The translations under genes were made by a program, and so were the position numbers. DNA of 64,000 nt from Steromphala cineraria (Eukaryota > Mollusca > Gastropoda > Trochida > Trochidae). The stretch is taken from positions 18,980,093 to 19,044,092 of the forward strand of contig OU744727.1 of NCBI GenBank assembly GCA_916613615.1. The letters run 5' to 3'. Below the pieces are notes generated by a model, which saw only the letters and a program-made list of their open reading frames with translations, had not been told where the DNA came from and did no database searches. Positions 11,982 to 24,600 of the stretch are shown here, in pieces; within the stretch, counting starts at the first letter, position 1, and each line of letters starts with the position of its first letter.

Positions 11982-14900
11982 TGCCCACTGAGCACACAAG
12001 TTCGAAACCTCGGCCCCCCCACTGAACGAGGAAAAGTCTCTAGCCATAGGAAATTAACTCCCCCCCCCACTGAGCAGAGAATTTCAATATCTCGGCCCCC
12101 CCCCCCCCCCCCACAACTGAAATTGGTGCTACGGGCCTGTTTGCACAACCCAGCTTGGCTATTTATGACAGGCTTGAGTTATTTCTTTAAGGGAACTTAC
12201 TTATCAATTTTATCTAAAATACTCTTTAGGAAAATTTTTTCAATGATACTGAATAATACCCACTTAATGTAAACTTGACATGAAATGACATATTCCTTCT
12301 CACCTTTATAACAACCTCAAACCCAAGCTTCTCCACTTTGGACACAAAGGCTCCAACTTTCTTGAACCGACTCTCAACTTCAGCTACTTTCATTGTACCA
12401 CTATAGATTAAAAAACACAATTTTATTCATTTGATTAGCTAAACTTCAATAATTACAAATTTATGTATCATTAGAACGTGGGTTTTGCTTACATAATAAA
12501 TTGTTATAATTCTACACTTGAAATGGATCTTAAAGTAGCTTTTATTATCAGAATGACAGATAAAAGCTCTTAGGAATTAAACCTAAAATCACTAGAAGAC
12601 AAGACGTTTTATGGATGATCAACTTCTTTATTGTAGAAAGTAGTGATATTTAGGTACAGATCCTTATACCGTTTTCAAGCTTGAAATATATTGATATTTT
12701 AAGCTTAAAAAATATCCATGCCTCTTTAACTACTAACCTTCAATCTGTTTTTAAAATTGTTCTTACACATCATCAACTTGTTGCATTTGAAAGTGGAAAA
12801 GATATTTTCAGGTCTTTCAAAACCCCAATTTGCATAACTAATACCATCCTTATTCTTATCCAATCAAGTATAATCTTACATTTACAAATAAACTTCTTCC
12901 TTTCCACAAAAATATTTCCATTGCACGAGCTAAGAAACTCCAGCAATTCTAACATTTTCAGGAACTGAATTCACATTTTGAAACAATGTTGCTGATTTCA
13001 TAAATGAGATAAGATCAAATCATGATTTTGAATTTCCAGTGCTTGAAATGACTGGAGTAGGATATGTGCACAAATGTAGCAAGCTTTGAAAATCTTAAAA
13101 GCAATAAAGTGGAAATATATTCTACAATCAAATGGACATCTCACCCAGGTTTGAGGATGCGGTTTGCCTCTAGAATGTACTCCACCAGGTTGGTACCCAT
13201 CAGTGAGAGACAGAACACGACCACATCAACACTCCCATCCTTCAGGGGCACCTGTCAGGACATATATCACATACCCCGTAGGTAATTATAGACTAAAGGA
13301 CAGTACCACCTCCTTCATTGAAGACAATTAGATGTCCCTTGGCTAAATCCAGGAGAAATGTTCTGGACTTCATCTGGCCCATAAGGAAAATGACATAGAA
13401 AGAAAGACTGATAAAGATTCAAGGTATGGATGATTTTTTAAAATCACTGTGATCAATACTTCAATTGTCAATCAGATTTTTGAGTTCTTGGAGTAGTATA
13501 TGCCAAGCTTTAGCATGGTTTCATTCTATCAAGAATTATGGTAAAAATCTGAGATACTAGCTCATTCACTGGCTGCTATAGTTATGTTTTTCAATACCTA
13601 TCATTTGAGTGCTCATAATTAACGTTTCAAAATTTTAGAATATACTTTTTATGTTGTATATGTATTCAATGTGTTTATTGTTCATAAATGGTTTAATATG
13701 TTACTTTTCTGAATCTGTGAATGTAAAACATATTCCCTATCAGCGTAATGAATGAAGTATTATCTTATCTCTCTCTTACATGAGACATATCACAGGCAGT
13801 GACCCTCTCATTGGCTGCTACAAAGTCAAACGAGTGAACTTTGAACCCAGGGAGACTTTCAGCAAGTCTTGCACTTCCACAGCCCAAGTCGGCTATCACA
13901 GTCTTGGAGGACCTGCAAACATAGACATTGACTATCATTAGAAGATGAAAACATACATTGATTATAAATTTATTATTAAATTTTCAAAACAGTAATTTTG
14001 ATTATCTTTCTCAAACTAAAGCTCTTTATCAAAGTAATATAGTCAATATACCATCAAATCCTTGCAGTATTACAGGCTGAGAAGGGGTGGATTCTTGGAG
14101 GAGGGGGCAGATTATGGAAGAAACCAAAATCTAACTTCCCCTATGGGGTATGTATACTTTCAAAACGGGTCAAATCTGAACATCACACCTGAAAGGATAT
14201 ATTTCACTGCAACTCACTTGTGTCTTGCCTTGATCTGTTTGATAATGATGTTGAGGGGGTCAACCGGCCACTTGCTGACCTGGGTCTGGTAACCTTGGTG
14301 ATACATGTGGAAGGCGTCATCGTCCTCTGCAAACAACTCTGCTGCCTCAGCTCCCGTAGTTGTATACAGCTGCTCGTTGAGGTATCGGAACCGTGCTGCG
14401 TTAAGCTGATCTTGCATTCTTTCTTTTAGAGACTTCTCTTGTCCTTGGTTCTCGATTCCTCCTTTCTTTGCAGATTTATTTTTGTCGGGGGTGTTTTTGG
14501 TATTAGTTCTTTTATCCTTTTTGCTCTTCTTTGTTTTTGCCATGTTGTCTTCTTTCAAATCTTCTTCTGATATTTCTAGGTGCTTTTTGGACCTGACTTC
14601 AAGTTCATCAGTGATAACCTTAATTTTTTTCTCGCTAGTTGACAAAACTTCTTTTAATTTTGTGAGATCAAATTTCTGTTTACTGGGAGTCTCAGATGAA
14701 TCTTGACTGTGTAATTTTGTGAACTTTACCTTAGATTTTGAGCCTTCATTTGGGGATTTTTTTGTAGAATCATTGCTGGGGTCTACCTTTGCCTTGCCTT
14801 TCCTTTTCTTTTTCCTTGAACTAGCTGTACCTTTGCTATTTTCATTCAGCTTACCAGGACTAGATTTGGTTGTGCTTTTGTCTGCATCATGTTCAGTCAA

Positions 14901-16370
14901 TTGTTTCACTGCTGCTTCTGTTGTATTTGATACCACTGCATTTTGCTTTGCAAGGTTCCCACTTGCATCATTCTTCAGGAGAGAAAGATTAGCAAATTTG
15001 TTCTTTTTACTATTATTTTTCTTTCTCTTATTTCTTCGTTCTTTTCGACTTAATTGACCAGTTTCTTTCTTCCCTGCAGATGATTCATCTAATTTAGCCT
15101 TTTTTGGGGAAGACTTCTCAGAGGTATTTTGCATCTTTCGCTTCTTCCTCTCTTTTTCCTTCTTTCTTTTCCTCCGTTTTTTCTCGGCAATGGACAGCTT
15201 CTTTTCTTCTCCTAATTCCTTATTCTCAACTTTGTCTCTATCCATATCAGGTTTTTCACTAGAATTCTCTGAATCATCAGATTTACGCTTTCTATTCATT
15301 TTTTTCTTCTTGCTGTCAATCTCTGGAATCATTTTTTCTCCATCTGTAGTATTCTCAACTTTATTCTCCTGTTCTCCAGAAGTTTCTTTCCTCTTCAAAC
15401 CTTTTTGCATCACTTTCCCCTTCTGTTTTTTTTTATTCAAATCTGTTTTCTTTCCTTTTTGTCTAAGTTTAGAATGCTGGTCTGTAAGGCCATCATTACT
15501 TGGAATGTTGGATTTATCTGCTAAACCTTTTTTATTTTTACTTTTCTTTCCATTTTGATCAACGGATTCTCCCTTGTTGAAAGCTTTTCTCTTCAGAGCA
15601 ACTTTTTCTTTTAATTTGTCGTGCTGATCATCAGTCTTAGATTTCCTTTTCTACAAGCAGGAATATTGAAATTTAGGAAATTGAAATATTGCAGCCAGTG
15701 TATGAAATAAGGCTTGTCCAACAGCCCAGACCCTAGTTACTTTGGTCTAAACTGGTAAATTTTTGAGCTTTTTCTTGAATTTTACCATTATAATTTACAA
15801 AGTGCCTCTTTTGGGCTGGCTATTTTTTAAGCTTATTTCTTACACTGTTGCATTTTAATAAATTGAAATATTGTCTTCATGCAATGATTTGATTAACAGG
15901 CCTTGTAAAGATACTGTTTGATGTATTGCCATGTCATTATATATAAATACATGACATCATTGTTATCTTCTTTTTACAAAATGATGAAATAATAAATCAT
16001 AAGAAATCATGCTTGCAAGCCCACTATTGTTCTCTTTTTTTATTGTTTGTGTTGGCGAGTGGCAGAAATATAGATTATATATATTTCAAGGAAAGGTAGT
16101 GCAAAAGTGATTTTAAGTTTGTGTTAAGAATAATAATTCAAACTTTTAATTTCTTGGAATTTCTCTGATTTGTTTGTTTTTTGTTTTTTAGAAATATCCA
16201 TCAACAATAATAGTGCATCAGATCGGTGATTATTGACATCTTTATGTAAACAAATTTTAAAATAAACATGGGACTTGTACCTTATTTGACTTAGGAGTGA
16301 CAGGACCAAACAGTGATGAGTCGAGACTGGTAGCCCTCGAGTCTACATTCCAATCCTCTCCCTCAAACAT
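10232..16370 (-). CDS. RRP8: Ribosomal RNA-processing protein 8 (nucleomethylin-like SAM methyltransferase)
   Basis: Nucleolar Rossmann-fold methyltransferase; the family installs m1A in large-subunit rRNA and, in mammals, takes part in rDNA silencing. Six coding exons on the minus strand: 16281-16370, 14218-15650, 13780-13912, 13145-13251, 12304-12400 and 10232-10345. They join in frame to 657 residues. Seen: a short acidic N-terminus ([13 protein letters not shown]); a Lys/Ser-rich low-complexity tract over about residues 30-440, mostly in exon 2; then the RRP8 core with [11 protein letters not shown] and [17 protein letters not shown] motif [13 protein letters not shown] at 513-524; the conserved [17 protein letters not shown]; and a C-terminus ending in CIYKKR. 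The protein is longer than the human one because of the Lys-rich exon. An acceptor-like site just upstream of the ATG (about 16391) suggests a non-coding 5' exon further upstream. The last intron holds two MITE-like elements. Confidence 0.95.
10440..11281. mobile_element. TIR element carrying an internal 151-bp tandem array
   Basis: The left end TGTCCCCCGCCGC (10440-10452) is mirrored by GCGGCAGGGGACA at 11269-11281, with one mismatch, and GAATTC lies inside each end. The interior is a tandem array. The phrase GACCTTGAAAATAAGG recurs at 10660, 10811, 10939 and 11090, giving a period of 151 bp with one copy shortened by about 23 bp. A CGGACGTACGTACGGACAGACG tract closes the array. There is no ORF. 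It sits in the last intron of RRP8. No clear target duplication is visible. Confidence 0.75.
11743..12139. mobile_element. MITE with CAGGCCCGTAG ends and homopolymer C/G tracts
   Basis: The terminal inverted repeat CAGGCCCGTAG at 11743-11753 is matched by CTACGGGCCTG at 12129-12139. Both sides are flanked by TTTGC (11738-11742 and 12140-12144), a 5-bp target-site duplication. The interior is dominated by C or G homopolymers, including a C run of about 31 nt starting at 11950 and another of about 17 nt near 12095. There is no coding capacity; ORFs here are Pro- or Gly-homopolymer artefacts. It lies in the last intron of RRP8. Confidence 0.85.
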
Positions 16371-17069
16371 GGCTGTTTTTCACTGTGTTCTAAATATAAA
16401 TATAAAACTTTAGTATAAAATCTACAAGATTTATGAGAAGAAAAAATCAGAATCAAATGTATATGACAAAAAATTATTATTCATATCATAAGAAATGTTT
16501 GTTTTATGTATTTAGAGAGTGCATAATCCTGTTATCAACCAATAATCATTTCAAATGACCATACATGCATGCTTTATTGCTTATACCCAGCAGGCATTTT
16601 AACGTTGAACCAACGTTGAAACAACGTCGTTTATCAACGTTGAATTGACGTCGAATTTTGATTGGATTTGAAATTTGCCGCGACGTCGAAACCTGACGTT
16701 GTTTCGACGTAGAAATGACGTTAATAGATACGACGTCACAACAACGTTGGTTTAACGTTGTCTCGACGTATATACGATATTGTATCAACGTTGAAACAAC
16801 GTTTTATTGACGTATTTTTAACGCGACATCAACGTCGATACAACATGGCTTTAACATTGATACAACGTTGATACGATGTTGCTGCAACGTTGGTAAAAAG
16901 TTAATCCCATTTCTAATGATGCTGAATAGATATGATGAGAGACGTTTTTCAATGTATATAACACTGCAGAGAATCATAGAGACCGGAATCGTATCATAAA
17001 AAAAATATGGTATTTCGTCGGGAATAGCTGTATAAATTCAACCAACAAATTAACAAGTCAAAAACAAAC

Positions 17070-19000
17070 CGAGATAATGATTACATAAATGTTTATTAAT
17101 CTTTTATACATTTCTATGAAAAGCAGTCTTATCATGTATTCTTGTATATGTTTCTTCACAGCGTTGGCCATCAGCAAAGTTCTGTACAAAAGAAAGATAA
17201 AAGAAGTAAATGAAGTGAAAAATCAATCACATAAATTGTATATTTCGATCCCTTATCAAATATGTGCTAATAACTTGTTCTGCTCTTTTGAATCCTGCCT
17301 TGAATGACTTTTGTGTGCATTGTAACTGATTTATTGTTTAATTGTTAACTTATTTAACATTTGAAACTGGTAAAACAAAATGAAATGAATGTCGAATCAT
17401 CGGAATGGCATTTACAACAGTATACACTATATACATACCTGAGGGTAGTTTGACAGATCAACTCCCAGAAGCACGTGCATGTATCTTCTCTGCTTCGCCA
17501 GTCTCCAGCTCTCTCCTCCCTCTCAATCAGCAGACTCTGAGAAAAGTTTATAATATTCATGTATTATATTCAAATATATACAATAATATCCTAACACTTT
17601 CTTTAAAACACTTCTTGATTCGTGGATTCCTTAAAACATAACTGTAATGGAAGTGAAAAGGTGTCAGTGAGGAATTTGCCTTAAAATTAATTTGTATATA
17701 TACACATTATAATTATACAATGAATCGTACATGTCGGTTCAAGCTTAAGTGAGTTGATATCAATCTTAGTCATATAGATATAATGCTTAACTGTCATGCA
17801 TTAAAATATTAGATGGTCTGGTCACTGGTAATATTGTGTTTTGCAAGGAAATAAACAATTGAAAACGAATTTCATCCATCAACAGTTCAGAAAAAAGTAT
17901 GTGGTATGCCATCATTCCGTCATATTTGAACATAATTATATGATTAGTCTGATACAAAATTAATAAAGTTAACAATGAAAATAAAATCAATTTGATATAG
18001 CTGGAGCCCTTCTTGTTCTTAAATACGGGCGTATAATTTATACTTTTGGCAAATGATATTTCAGTTATTATTATAAATATTGAATACCAATTACATCAAT
18101 ACTGTAGGCCTACATGTACATGTATAAATGTCCAAATAGTATGATATGTGAATATTTGATGTCGTTCATGAATATGACGCAATTGGGAACAACACTATTA
18201 CAACAACCCTAACGTATTAAACGTAAGTAGCCATATCTTTCTATGACGTGATCATAGTTCAAGTGACGGAGTCATTCAAATAATTGATCAAAATTATATA
18301 CTTTTAAACTGAGATGATTGCCAATCTACCCGGTTTAAACACAACCCTTTTCATGATCTTTTTCCTACAAAAATAATACGGGACAACGCTGATTATGATG
18401 CACTCATTGCCACTCTATGATAACAATTCAACTGCTGTTTCATTCAAGCTGATGCTCAGAGTAGATAATTATTAATCAAAAACAACAACGAAACTGTACA
18501 CGTACAGTGAACGCTCTGAACCAAATGAACTCCTAAACAGCTGATCGAATACTTTACGAGCTCCGTGCAACACCGGTTACGGTATCAAGCACTTTATGCT
18601 ATGCCACAACACTGTACGGAGTTCAACAATGTTGCGGACACAAGTTGAATGACAGCAGAAGTTTTGAACCTATGACTTTCTTTTATCATCGTGACTCACT
18701 AACTAATTAAACAAATGCTATTTTTCAAATAATAGTTTAATAGTAGTGCTATAATAATATATAATCGTACTAGATCTACAGTTGCCTTGGCACTAGGCCT
18801 AGGCGAACACAACTGAAGTCAACGAGATGCGTTCAAATTTTGACGTGTCTAGTGTAATTGAAACTCAATGATGGAAAGTTTAATAGATCAAGGGAAAAAC
18901 TTACCATTTCAAAATAGTAGAGCGATGTCAGTGCACCCGAATCGTGATCCGATATAACATCTAACAGGACGTTGATTTCCCCTTACATCGACCGACAAAC
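17070..19000 (-). ncRNA. Putative spliced minus-strand transcript inside the ACGTTG element
   Basis: Three exon-like segments have good junctions on the minus strand. Exon A ends at 18905 with GAAATG followed by gtaagt. Exon B is 17439-17536, with ttctcag before it and gtatgt after it. Exon C starts at 17181 after tgtacag and contains AATAAA (17092-17097). If these are joined, the ATG that ends exon A opens a frame of about 67 codons through B and C (starting MSLLIEREERAGDW), but exon A contains earlier short upstream frames, so the transcript may be non-coding. I do not recognise the peptide. Exon A could instead be a 5' non-coding exon of RRP8. Transcription start and cleavage positions are guesses. 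Confidence 0.35.
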
Positions 19001-19052
19001 ATGGCGACGAAAGTACTAAGATTGTGACGTAATAGTTTAAACTATGACGTCA
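18998..19052 (-). promoter_or_regulatory. Promoter-like cluster: two CRE motifs and a YY1-like site
   Basis: TGACGTCA (19045-19052), TGACGTAA (19025-19032) and, read on the minus strand, GCCATGTT at about 18998-19005 lie just upstream of a strong donor (18905). This spacing is typical of a housekeeping promoter firing leftwards. It would drive the putative spliced transcript inside the ACGTTG element or a distal 5' exon of RRP8. Confidence 0.4.
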
Positions 19053-20081
19053 TCAGCATTTGTGCTGGCGCGAAAATGTGGTATGCTTGTTGGCGAACAA
19101 AGTAACGTCGGGAATATAAGAAAAATTACTTTTTTTTCAGTTCATATGCCGTTTAGGGAAACAAATTATCGGCAAATGATGTTTATGAATAAAGTGATCA
19201 CGAATTTGTTCCTGAATTTTCAAGTGCTAGCCTATTCACGAAACAATGCTTTTAAAACGGTATATTTATTCATTTATTCATTGATAGATTAATGACTGTT
19301 TTACATAAATTTATGTAACTATATTTGAAAATGACTTTTAAAGTGTACTTTTTTTTACTGATTTCATATCTATACATTTTATTGGTACTTCGAAAAAGCT
19401 TTATTATAAAAGGAATGGAAAAGGTTAAACTTTATAAAGGAAAACAACTCTAGACTCTACATAAAGAAAAATTATTTTCTATACGATATCCTAGAAAAAA
19501 TGCCTTTCTTGTCGCGCAATCTGTTAGTTGTTACTAACAGTAATTTAGTTAGTCCTTTCATAACGGGGCGCTCTTTACAAGTTTAAAGGCGAATATCACA
19601 CAATTTTAACAGACACTTATTCGCGTTTTTAATGAATGATCAACTAACAAACGAAAATCTTTAGTTTCATCTGATATAATTCGTAGGTTGTAAAATCGGA
19701 ACAACGTAAGGTCATTTATCAACATAAATCTCAAATACATAGACGTCGGAAATAGAAACGTTGAAACGACGTTGTGTATCTTGATTTTCTCGACGTCGAA
19801 AGAACGCCACCTTAACAGAAATAACCGACGTTGAAACAACGTTGTTCAGTCAATGTCGAAATTACCGACGTCGGGGCAACGTCGTTGTTATCGACGTCAA
19901 AAATACCGACGTTGTAACAATGTCGTTAAATCAACGTCGAAATTAACAACGTCGAAGCAACGTTGTCTTTATCGACGTCGAAATTACTGACGTTGAAACA
20001 ACGTCTATTTTAAGTTGAACGACGTCGCGACCACATCTAAACTATAATCCAACGTCGATTCGACGTTGTGTGCCTGCTGGG

Positions 20082-21611
20082 TATGTAAAGCAGAGATTTT
20101 TTTTTCTTATCTACAGCAGTGTCAGGTAAAGATACGCACACAAAAGTTAACCTAGTAATTGTATATTTATTGTTAGCTTGTATTATTTTGTTATCTTTAC
20201 ATATTTTTCAAATTTAGAAGTCAATTAAAAATTATTAAAACGCTTTATAGGAGTAAGATATTTAACAGCAGCACAAAACAGTGACAAGTTAGTAAAAACT
20301 GACAAAATTCCTGGCAAATTAATCGTCGTCACGTATTTTCTCTTCTCATTTCCAAATGTAATGGAAACAAAATCATTGATCCTACAATCAATTTGTCGTC
20401 ATCTGAACTTCTGAAATCAGTTTAAAAGTCTATGAATATTATATAAATTGAAAATGTTAGGTGTAACCTGTCTGCGTATCACAAGCCTACACTTCCCAAC
20501 CTTTGCAAAATAGGGGATATTTAGTCATAACTTTGACTGTCGAGAACAATTCCGAAAGTATTATACATCAGAATTGTCAATTAAACCCTCAACTTTCACA
20601 AAGACATATTAAGGTTTTCTCAAATCTTGTATTTTCCTGTCGTGACTGATTATTTATTTCTTAGTTGTGTATCTTTACCAATTCAGTACTGTACATATTT
20701 ATAAAAGAGATCCGTATTAATTTTGTTTATAAGTAAAACTAAGGTTCTTCTCTAGGTGATATGGAGATGGGTAATGAGTGTGATTAACCTTTCTGGCTGA
20801 CCTCAATAATATTATATGATCTCTATGTGAAGATTGAATAAAATAAGTTTATGAAATTAACATTAACAAATGTCTCTAATATACTCTCTATATGTCTTTT
20901 ATCTTCTGTCAATCCCTTCTGCAGACCATGTATAAATAAAACATTTCCAAATAAAAACTTTTAAATGCACTTTACAACATATTTTCACAAAGAATCATTA
21001 ACAAAACTCTTATAAATTACATTATGATGAAATATTTTAAGGGCATCATATCTTGCTCTTAAAATAAAGCTTCGAATCAAAATCTCTCTTCTACCATGTG
21101 GTCGTGTTGATGTGTTGATACTACTTATACCGACTATCACAGCAGTTACCTCCCTCTAGTGCATTGACAATGGACGATTATTTGATTGTCGCTTATCAAA
21201 GCTCTAAAACTGAAACCAGTTTAGAAGACGCACCTGTTACAAAACGGAAGTGAAATACTGCTTCCGCCGATATAACACTCGTTGATCCGTTTACATACTG
21301 GGGTGAATGGGACTCGATTATCCAGTTTTGCACCCGGTTCCGGGGAAAAGCCTACTCTGGAAAAGAATGTCAACAATTTGTTGTTTTTCGAATACCCTGT
21401 GATTTAACAATATCATGGATTCTATGGAAACCTGAAACGTTGAAAACGTTAAATAAAGGTCTTCACCTGCGTTTCATTCTTGGAAAAACGACTTGAGTGC
21501 TTGTTACTTTGTGAAAACACTGACTGATAAAAGCGGTGTCGAACTTCAAAGTTCTTATCGAGGTCACGCCTAGATTTTCATTTCAACACTTTATTGCCAA
21601 ATCTGTGAAAT
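20082..21611. other. Intergenic region between the ACGTTG element and ILK
   Basis: AT-rich and without exon-like segments, except for the promoter-like zone near 21245-21270. RRP8 (minus) and ILK (plus) diverge across this region, so it could contain a shared promoter. Confidence 0.5.
21245..21268 (+). promoter_or_regulatory. Paired ETS-like sites upstream of ILK
   Basis: CGGAAGTGA (21245-21253) and, on the opposite strand, CTTCCGCC (21261-21268) form an inverted pair of ETS-family motifs about 350 bp upstream of the ILK start codon. ETS pairs are common in bidirectional housekeeping promoters; use by ILK, RRP8 or both is inference. Confidence 0.4.
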
Positions 21612-24600
21612 ATGGATGACATATTTACCCAAGTTCGGGAAGGAAACGCTTTCCATGTTCGTGTATGGCTGGATAATACAGAAAATGATCTTAACCAGGG
21701 GTGAGTAGCAGTTGATAGATCACTCATCAGAATTAACAATTAAATTGTGCTTTTTACATGGTGTAAATCATTCAAGAAGCACTTGCATTTAAAAATACAT
21801 TTATATTCCATGTGAAATTTATTAATTGTTTAATTCAGAGAAGATGACCATCATACTTTTGTCGCACATGCAAGAACATGGAAAATAGAGCACCTGTCCT
21901 ATTTATAGCATCAAGTTGTTGAAATGGTGTAAAAACTGGGCTCTGATTGGTTCAGTTCTGCAACTAAAAAGGAGATAGAGGAAGAGGGCCATCCCTGTTG
22001 CTGTTAGTCATTTCGTTCATGGTGCCGGCCAGATGATATATAAACAGACCTGTAACCTTTAGCTGTTACATTAGGACAAATAAAATAACTGGGATATACC
22101 GGTAGCAAATATGATAATCTAAAGCAGAGTCTTCCACATGTTGGAATGACATCAAAGAGTAAATTATAAACAGTGCGCCAACAGTGCTTTTACATCCTGT
22201 GTGCTAAGCTTATACTGTGCTGCATGTAAACTAAGAGACTAGGTTTTATTTGAAATTTTAATGCAATATTGACATTTGAATTTATACAATATAATTAATA
22301 ATATCCTGGTATCTATTATATTTATTATGTTATTTTGATAACTTATTACTGAAATAGTAAGTAAGAAGTACTTTTAACTTAAACTTTCAATTGATTACAA
22401 CAAGAAATACATGTAATATGATACTATCAAATCTATCAAATATTCTAAACGTGACTAGGCAATTTTCCATTCAATCTGGAGTTCTCGTCAATGACACATT
22501 CTTTTGAAAAAATATGCAGTCTCAAAATTATGATCTATATTTATGAATGATGTGTTTAATATGTTTAGTCATTAATTTTGTCTATGTATGCATGGAATGA
22601 CTTTGCACACAATTGTATCCTTATTGACTTATGAAGGCTCATTGGGAAGAGTGATGTTTAAGTTTGATAATTATTTAATATGATAATGATCTTTTAGGCC
22701 TTAGATAGATTAGGAGAAGAAAACAAATAGACAAATCTAAAACCAATCAAAAAAGAAATGACAATGAAAATAGCAATAGTTAGAGAATAGCAATAGGTTA
22801 CAGAATAGCAATAGTTACAGGTCTGCAGAGAAAAGTGTTTCAGAAACGCAGCAAATGACTGAAATATTGCCAAAGCGATGCTAAAAAATTATTCACATCG
22901 GAATTCCTAGCTAGAGTTTCAAATCCTAAAAAAATGAGTTAAAGACTAAGAGTAGTAAAACACAAATTTCAACTTGAAAATGATTCATATTACATAATTA
23001 TTACATCATTTTTTCTCATTATCAAACCGACCTGTAAGACAGTTAGTATTTTGCAATGGGAGATATCTAAACAAGTGAAACTGTCCATATGTCACAGATT
23101 CAGAATTCTGCCTTCATGACAAGAAGATTTTTTTTTATAAAAAGCCGCATCATGTAACTTAGGATATTTTGCGGGTTAGTCAGAGATGAAACTTTAAAAC
23201 TGTTGACTTCTGTCTTACAAATTGTTTAACCCCTAGGATTTACCAAGTGAATTCATAAATTGAGAACACAGAGATTGCACACTACTTTCAGAGATGACCA
23301 CAGATTCAGCTTGCTGCACTGGGCAGCACGGGAAGGTCGCACTAACATCGTTGACATGCTGATCCAGAGAGGGGCGCGTATCAACGCTACAAACATGGGG
23401 GACGACACCGCGCTGCATCTAGCAGCAGGACATGGTCACAGGGATGTTGTGCTGATGGTGAGATATCAATTTCATGTCCTCATCTTCATAAATATAAGGG
23501 AATTTGTAAGTGTGCAGTGTTGTTCCTAGACGGAACTCTGTGAACATTTGACCACCCTTTTGGCTTGAAGTCCCTTAGAATTATTAGATTTAGGATATTT
23601 TAACAATTGCAAAAGGGTCCATCCTCTAAGAAATTGTCAAAATGACCCTCTAAGCTGACCCCATAAGAACAACACCAGGTTTGTAACTTTAAAAAGAGGT
23701 GCACCACGCCATTATGTGGATAGTAAGGATGGCTAATATTGCAAATAATAAATTCATAATTAACATCCCAGCTGAAAACCTTGTGTGCTTTCACCGACGT
23801 TATGGACTGCATCTCACATGACATTAGGTCAGGTCATACAGTAATTCAGATGTATAGATCTGCAGTTTAACATGGTCTGTTGGCATAGAAATATTATTAT
23901 ATATTAAGTTTTTAGATATTATGATAACCCCCCCCACCCCAGAAAACATGTAAACGGCAGCTGACTTCATGTGTTGATGACAGGTATCCCCCTCTCTTTA
24001 AATATAATTTTTGTCAATTATTAAGGGAAAAGTAATATGTACTAAAAGTTTCTGTATCAAACTATCAATATCATTTGCACTTAGATTTATATTCATGAAC
24101 TTTTATCTCCATACCATAGTTGCACTGTTTAATCTCAACACAAAATTTTCATTTCAGCTTCTACACAATAAAGCAAACATCAATGCCATCAATGAACATG
24201 GTAACACCCCACTTCACTATGCTTGTTTCTGGGGCTTCAGTCAGATTGCTGAGGTGAGCAAATTCTTTCTCTTCCTTGAAAGTATAATAGAAAACAAGTT
24301 TTAGCTATATATTAAAAGTGGAATTATCATTTCTTATCTAATTCTTCCAACGCTTGAAATTAAACCTGTCTTATAATTAAAAGATTGCTATCAGCTTGGC
24401 AAATTATGTTGTTTATAGAAAAAATACCCCACAAAGTTCATACTACAGTTTCATCTTTACTTTTGGATGAGTGAGTTTAAATGATAATTGCTTGAATAAT
24501 TAAACAAATTTCATGTTTCGTTTTTCAGGATCTTGTTAACAATGGTGGAATGGTTGCCATTGCTAACAAGTATGATGAGGTTGCTCTTGACAAGGCAAAG

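Larger units (their letters stand above)
16586..20081. mobile_element. 3.5-kb element with long ACGTTG/ACGTCG terminal arrays
   Basis: The outer tips are CCCAGCAGGC (16586-16595) and GCCTGCTGGG (20072-20081), perfect inverted copies flanked by TA on each side. Inside each tip lie about 310-340 bp (about 16596-16910 and 19740-20071) of imperfect repeats of CAACGTTGAAACAACGTCG-type units, roughly 38 bp in period on the right. The two arrays are in inverted orientation, and the terminal motif appears only at the outer ends, so a single long-TIR element is more likely than two separate insertions. The 2.8-kb centre is ordinary AT-rich sequence with a putative spliced transcript and promoter, and no transposase. 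Confidence 0.7.

Noticed and set aside
11937..12272. 111-codon Pro-rich ORF and its Gly-rich antisense
   Set aside because: Both are products of C/G homopolymers inside the CAGGCCCGTAG MITE.
15440..15440. RRP8 start at the internal Met of exon 2
   Set aside because: The frame is open upstream to an acceptor at 15651 and joins in phase to a first exon with ATG at 16370.
14719..15558. Plus-strand Phe/Leu/Ser-rich ORFs that look like membrane proteins
   Set aside because: They are the antisense of the Lys-rich RRP8 exon 2 (AAG/AAA read as CTT/TTT).
16596..16910. CRISPR-like array
   Set aside because: Units are degenerate and lack constant-length unique spacers; they form a transposon arm in an animal genome.
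23515..23680. Short inverted GTGTTGTTC ends in ILK intron 2, also seen once near position 221
   Set aside because: Only about 10 bp match and no target duplication; too weak to call an element.
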